The translations under genes and the position numbers were made by a program. Below are positions 51,201-54,301 of a stretch of 54,301 bases of DNA, in pieces (position 1 is the stretch's first letter; each line of letters starts with the position of its first letter). The notes below the pieces were generated by a model. It did not search any database. It had not been told where the DNA came from and was given only the letters and a program-made list of their open reading frames with translations. This DNA comes from an uncultured Roseburia sp. Its GTDB lineage: Bacteria; Bacillota; Clostridia; Lachnospirales; Lachnospiraceae. Location: assembly GCA_947383215.1 (NCBI GenBank), contig CANDCP010000017.1, positions 1-54,301 of the forward strand, written 5' to 3'.

Positions 51201-53544
51201 GTTAACCTGGGCCGAGGAGGATACGGTAAATAATTCGGTGCCGTCGGATCTCGATTCGCATCTGGTCGGACCGACCTTAGACAAGAAGGACAAATTTCAC
51301 GTATATTTCAGTGACGGGACGTATTATGAGCAGGATAAAGACGGCGAGAGCATAAAATATGTAGATCTTGATGTGGACGATATTGATTACGAGGGGCCGG
51401 AGACGGTCACGGTCTACAATAAGGTAGACGGATTGTACCATTATTATGTGTACGATTTTTCAGATCAGGGCGATGAGCAAAATATGCGTCTTGCGACTTC
51501 GAAAGCAGTTGTCAAGGTGTATATCGGCACCCGCTGCGTGGCAACCTATCATGTACCGTATGAGATGGGAACGCTGTGGGATGTATGTACGTATGATTCG
51601 GCGACGAATATAATTACGCCGGTAAATACGGTATATTACTTCGAGGGCAGCTCGGAGACTGTCGGTCTTACGAAAGAGGATGCCGCAAGAAAAAAGCTTC
51701 GCAAATATATGAAGGAATTAGGCGACGCGGATTTCGGTGAAATGGCCAACGCGCAGTTAAAGGAAAAGATCGGGGATATCGACGTTCGTCTTGAACGTAC
51801 GGCGAGCCTCGAGGGGATTAAGGCTTTGCTGCAGGAGCTTACAGATTTTGTGGAGGCATTCAGGGAAAGCACCAGAATCGGCGAGCTGAAATCCGATAAG
51901 CTGCATTCCGCCGTTATTTCCAGAGCGGAGCCGGGAGAATATTTTAAGTCTTCAATTGAGGTGAAGTATTTCAGCGACAGCTGGGCAGGAGAGGGGCTTA
52001 CCGTGACGGTTCCGAAGGGAGCGTCTTATGAGATAAAGGATTCCGACAATGAAGAATATTCCAGGATGATTGTTGTCACAAGCTCTGTTACGAAAGCGGT
52101 TGAAACATATTATGTCACAGAGGAAGAATATGCGCCGCGGTGGGATATCAGCAGTGTAACCGCAAACGGAAAATACGCGCAGTATCAGGTTGTGAATATT
52201 GACGGGAAGCGTGAGCTGTACGTATGGGGAGCCGAAGAGCGCTTAAACAGCCTTGAGGTGCAATTTGACGACGAGGATATTACCGTTTCCTGTGAGCTGC
52301 AGCCGGAAAGAGACGCGGCGGCGGTGCTTACGGCGTCTGTGCAGGAATACAGCGTTACCTTCGATGTATACTATACGCAGTCTCAAAATGAAGATTTAAA
52401 ATATGATATCTATGACTTTGATTTGGAGGAAATAGATGATTCCGCGAACGGAAATATGATTTTGCAGACAAGCTGGAGTTACAGGAGCGGTAACATAGGA
52501 ATTTTGGAGATCGTTGGGACGAAGAAAAATCTGGGCGGCGACGCGGCGGTCCGCTTTACCGGTTTAACCATAGAGAATACGAAGATTGAGGCGGCGGAGA
52601 GCGGATTATATAATTACAGAATGACCTTTGTCTGCGAGGGCCAGAATTATGAGATCTTGCTCAATTATAAGCAGACGGAAGCGTCGGTATGTATTCCGGA
52701 TTACGGAGAGTATCAGGAGGATGGAGAGACAGAGTGGCTGGACGAAATCCGCCTGCAGGATATCGACGGGGAAACGCATGTTTTGATCGGCGCATATTCC
52801 GATGAGGAAGCGTTTGACGGCTGGGATACGCTGCAGTTTTCCAACAGTTCTTACAGTTTTGTTTATACGGTGCGCACGGAGGGACAGAAAAGATATCTTG
52901 ACATATCCGACGGAGAAAATATAATAGGGACGTATCCGCTTGTTTATACAAAGTATTACAGCGGCTATCTGGTCGGAACATTTACGGACGAGGGCAATTA
53001 TATTGTGGACTATGACTGTAATTTTGATGAGCTTATCGTATACGGAGAAAATGAAACGCTTGGACATCTCGTCTATGTATCTTACGATGAGAAGGTTTCC
53101 GCGGTCTATGAGCCGGCGGCGGGAGAAAACGGCGCGGTTGGCAGCTTGACCGTGACGTTTGGGGCGTATAAAAAGAAAACATACGATGTTTATTATAAGC
53201 AGAGCCCGCGCAGGGTTTCGATAGAAAGCGTAGAGTCGGATGAAAACCTTATAGAGGCTGACGGCTGGGAATATAAAGAAGACGAAGAAGAAAATGAGAT
53301 TCGGGTTTTTGAATTGAGAGGCTATCAGCCGCAGCTGGATGAGACGGCGACGTTTATACTGTGTGACTTGGAAGGGGAAATCTTAGACCCAGCGCTCTAT
53401 ACGTGTGAGCTTGTCGCGGTAAGCGGAAAGGCGGCGTATAATTATGAGCTGCATGTGGAAATCAAAGGGATGGAGCAGATTGTTTATCTGAACTATACGC
53501 AGGACAGTGAGATGGCTGTGAACGGGGCTGGGGATGATATCTGA
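48262..53544 (+). CDS. Large secreted protein with Big_2 domains
   Basis: The 1760-residue protein starts MKKRWELRTRRIAAFLLAFG (signal peptide to about 38). Six or so bacterial Ig-like (Big_2) domains fill about 40-560 (e.g. SYTLKKGKKVTLKAKVSPSK, WSSSNEGVAKIDRASGVI). Then come a beta-helix-like segment (about 560-720), two carboxypeptidase-regulatory-like modules (GTTQSGAVAGIVKDMLEQPI and SDIEGILKDAATGLPVAEG, about 780-950), a domain with HxxxD-type surface (about 980-1130), and diverged C-terminal repeats with YSVTFDVYYTQSQ and KKKTYDVYYKQSP. No sortase motif or SLH domain is present. It is likely exposed on or released from the cell. ATG 48262 has an AAAGGAG site. Confidence 0.85.
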   Translation: MKKRWELRTRRIAAFLLAFGVFFTQADLSALTVQAASKTAAKSVTLNYSSYTLKKGKKVTLKAKVSPSKAKNKKISWSSSKKTVAPVSKKGVVKGLKKGKATITATVKGTKAKARCKITVGTPAAKVKVTSETSLILTVGQTSAVKAFVEPKKASNKKLTYKSSKEEVASVSTQGVITAKAEGTATITVKAADGSGKKASVSVTVKSASGTKVEVTSIKIEQANNLTVSWDPASPTKLDATVVPANAADKTVTWSSSNEGVAKIDRASGVITPVKAGTAVMTAAAGGKTAGITVIVPAVSLEKVSFDPDTVRLEEGEIKALTPVFTPAWAKGVELEYSSTNIRAAVVDEDGVVTAVAPGEATIKAVPKNGGGTGTCRVIVVRPVTGVAFEKDTYEFEAGIRVPLSVTVTPEDATDRSVVFSVDKEEIAVIDEASGYLETKQAGTVKVTAVTADGGLKATATVRVTAPRLSGIYLDDSLTALAPGETAQLTAAAIPQAAELSEVTWESLDPAVATVADGTVTAVAKGETTITASAGGTQASCTVVVGSIKRAGSFKELESALADENLYDGILLETQESGEFVIPSGTYSDTALIVDAKNATVTNEAVFGHIQLLAVSGDTWIEKATGNTIDVSADKAHIVVAESADTAIEIGQKASSVFIENNGTIEKVAVRSNGFLKLLGNNVNIIPVDVVGAGAKIETSIPVAVSTQQVIFLHLLPGAESATSVEIPDERVMPYITGVGIVPVTRRDTNTTTDVVAEYAPVTEIPGTTQSGAVAGIVKDMLEQPIESAVIYAIPYTLAFDGNQLQAAIEAAERQEMCYITTTDSDGTYETPRLSYGNYVMIVKADGKKSYFQTLTVTEAKINAESIMLVEDTDATSDIEGILKDAATGLPVAEGISLHIRQGANNVSGEIIQTVLTDEDGAYRFSGLPCGSYCIQIEDTREVEEPYVRITYNVVVLANTTVQSNMSVSKYVEGDQIRFVLTWAEEDTVNNSVPSDLDSHLVGPTLDKKDKFHVYFSDGTYYEQDKDGESIKYVDLDVDDIDYEGPETVTVYNKVDGLYHYYVYDFSDQGDEQNMRLATSKAVVKVYIGTRCVATYHVPYEMGTLWDVCTYDSATNIITPVNTVYYFEGSSETVGLTKEDAARKKLRKYMKELGDADFGEMANAQLKEKIGDIDVRLERTASLEGIKALLQELTDFVEAFRESTRIGELKSDKLHSAVISRAEPGEYFKSSIEVKYFSDSWAGEGLTVTVPKGASYEIKDSDNEEYSRMIVVTSSVTKAVETYYVTEEEYAPRWDISSVTANGKYAQYQVVNIDGKRELYVWGAEERLNSLEVQFDDEDITVSCELQPERDAAAVLTASVQEYSVTFDVYYTQSQNEDLKYDIYDFDLEEIDDSANGNMILQTSWSYRSGNIGILEIVGTKKNLGGDAAVRFTGLTIENTKIEAAESGLYNYRMTFVCEGQNYEILLNYKQTEASVCIPDYGEYQEDGETEWLDEIRLQDIDGETHVLIGAYSDEEAFDGWDTLQFSNSSYSFVYTVRTEGQKRYLDISDGENIIGTYPLVYTKYYSGYLVGTFTDEGNYIVDYDCNFDELIVYGENETLGHLVYVSYDEKVSAVYEPAAGENGAVGSLTVTFGAYKKKTYDVYYKQSPRRVSIESVESDENLIEADGWEYKEDEEENEIRVFELRGYQPQLDETATFILCDLEGEILDPALYTCELVAVSGKAAYNYELHVEIKGMEQIVYLNYTQDSEMAVNGAGDDI

Positions 53545-53593
53545 TAGGCGCGGCGGAGGCAGCGGAATCGGATAGTTAGAAGGAGAGACGGGA

Positions 53594-54028
53594 ATGTATC
53601 ATAAAATTGGGACAGGAAAACGAAAAATAACAGTTGGACTGCTTGCGGCGCTTATGGTCTTTTTATTCGCCGCATGCGGTCCCGAGCCGCTTTCCGAAGT
53701 TTTTGATGAGGCTAGGGTGTTAGAAGAGGCCGGCACAGTGATGGACGCGCTGAACGCGCAGGATTACAAAGCGATTGCGGGGATGGTGAGGGAAGAGTAC
53801 AAGTCGGATATTAGCGAAGAGACGCTTAAGGATTCCCTGAAAGAGGCGATGGACGAAATCGGTGAATTTGACAGTTATATCGACCAGTCTGTTGTGGGTA
53901 TGAGCAGCAAAGATTTTGACGGCGAGATAGCGGTCGCGATTATCAACGCGCAGTATGCAAACGGAAAAAAGACCGTTACAATTAGCTATGATACCGATTA
54001 TAAGATCATTGGATTTTATGTAAAATAG
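53594..54028 (+). CDS. DUF3887-like lipoprotein
   Basis: The 144-residue protein has a lipoprotein signal peptide ending FAAC near residue 28 and a small alpha/beta domain (AGTVMDALNAQDYKAIAGMVREEYKSDISEETL ... TISYDTDYKIIGFYV), typical of the DUF3887 family of Firmicutes. Function is unknown. AGGAGAG precedes ATG 53594. The next gene starts 11 bases later. Confidence 0.78.
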   Translation: MYHKIGTGKRKITVGLLAALMVFLFAACGPEPLSEVFDEARVLEEAGTVMDALNAQDYKAIAGMVREEYKSDISEETLKDSLKEAMDEIGEFDSYIDQSVVGMSSKDFDGEIAVAIINAQYANGKKTVTISYDTDYKIIGFYVK

Positions 54029-54039
54029 TTGGAGGGACG

Positions 54040-54255
54040 ATGAAAAAGCAGCATAAAAAAATGATAGCGCCGATCGTAATTGCGGTTATCTTATGTTCCT
54101 ATTGCATTGGTCTTGCAGTAGTGTGCGCGCTGGTGCCAATACCGGTTCCAATAAAGTTATTGTTGGCAATTATACCGCTTGCGCTGGCAGGAGTGAGTAT
54201 TTTTGTATTTATAGAAAGAATCAAAGAGATAAGGAGTGGTGAGGAAGATGATCTT
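54040..54255 (+). CDS. Small membrane protein, 3' end missing at contig end
   Basis: From ATG 54040 (GGAGGG site) the frame encodes a basic start (MKKQHKKMIAPIVIAV) and two membrane helices with a PIPVPIK turn, then the charged segment FIERIKEIRSGEEDDL. True sequence stops at about 54255, where adapter begins, so the C-terminus is unknown. It was not assigned to a family with confidence; it is likely in one operon with the lipoprotein upstream. Confidence 0.7.
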
Positions 54256-54301
54256 AGATCGGAAGAGCACACGTCTGAACTCCAGTCACGCACGGACATC
54301 T
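54256..54301 (+). other. Illumina TruSeq adapter left at the contig end
   Basis: Bases from 54256 match the standard TruSeq adapter (AGATCGGAAGAGCACACGTC...), followed by eight bases that fit an index and ATCT, the first bases of the adapter's next part. This is not genomic DNA. Minus-strand translation gives the well-known artefact peptide DWSSDVCSSDL. Confidence 0.97.

Noticed and set aside
54099-54299. Minus-strand 66-codon frame starting MSVRDWSSDVCSSDL
   Set aside because: Its start is translated sequencing adapter.

Overview
The window looks like chromosomal DNA of a Gram-positive anaerobe of the class Clostridia, most likely a Lachnospiraceae relative. The grounds are the gap-pgk-tpi glycolytic block, the SpoVB-like flippase, the DUF4321 and triple-S1 proteins, surface proteins with Big_2 and Listeria/Bacteroides-type repeats, and strong AGGAGG ribosome binding sites. 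No organism name can be fixed from the sequence alone. The last 46 bases are Illumina adapter, so the right edge is the end of a draft contig.

Bases 1-9250 hold a type II-A CRISPR-Cas locus. In order these are a probable tracrRNA 3' end cut by the window edge, two structured direct repeats, cas9-cas1-cas2-csn2 (translationally coupled or closely spaced), a small inverted-repeat element whose end supplies the csn2 stop codon, a short leader ending in ATTTGAG, and an array of 26 full 36-bp repeats plus one truncated repeat. The most unusual feature is in the distal part of this array. Two repeat-to-repeat intervals hold not a 30-bp spacer but 583-bp and 550-bp units that are diverged copies of one another. 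Each unit has the layout of an Fst/par-like type I toxin-antitoxin module: a tiny membrane-peptide gene on the minus strand, a converging short RNA gene with a near-perfect promoter, a shared bidirectional terminator, and dispersed direct repeats. Those repeats make the short RNA complementary to the toxin start region. The complementary blocks differ between the two copies but match within each copy.

Bases 9.6-24 kb are ordinary chromosome: a DUF6179/DUF6323 pair, a metallo-beta-lactamase-fold lipoprotein, an ECF sigma factor with a membrane partner, a lytic transglycosylase, azlCD, a two-component system, lysA, tRNA-Leu(CAA), an ABC exporter, and an S1-domain/DUF4321 operon. Bases 24-29.6 kb carry two tandem secreted transglutaminase-like surface proteins. 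Bases 29.6-37.8 kb carry a SpoVB-like flippase, a cysteine desulfurase with mnmA (tRNA thiolation), a PHP phosphatase, and gap, pgk and tpiA.

Bases 37.8-46 kb separate tpiA from gpmI and look largely acquired: an AT-rich MerR-ABC efflux operon with a 19-bp-spaced promoter, an IS3-family element that cuts a following reading frame, a HicAB toxin-antitoxin pair, a decayed fic gene, a MATE exporter and a CapA-like lipoprotein. The window then continues with gpmI, nth, a 1760-residue Big_2 surface protein, a DUF3887-like lipoprotein and a membrane protein cut by the contig end.
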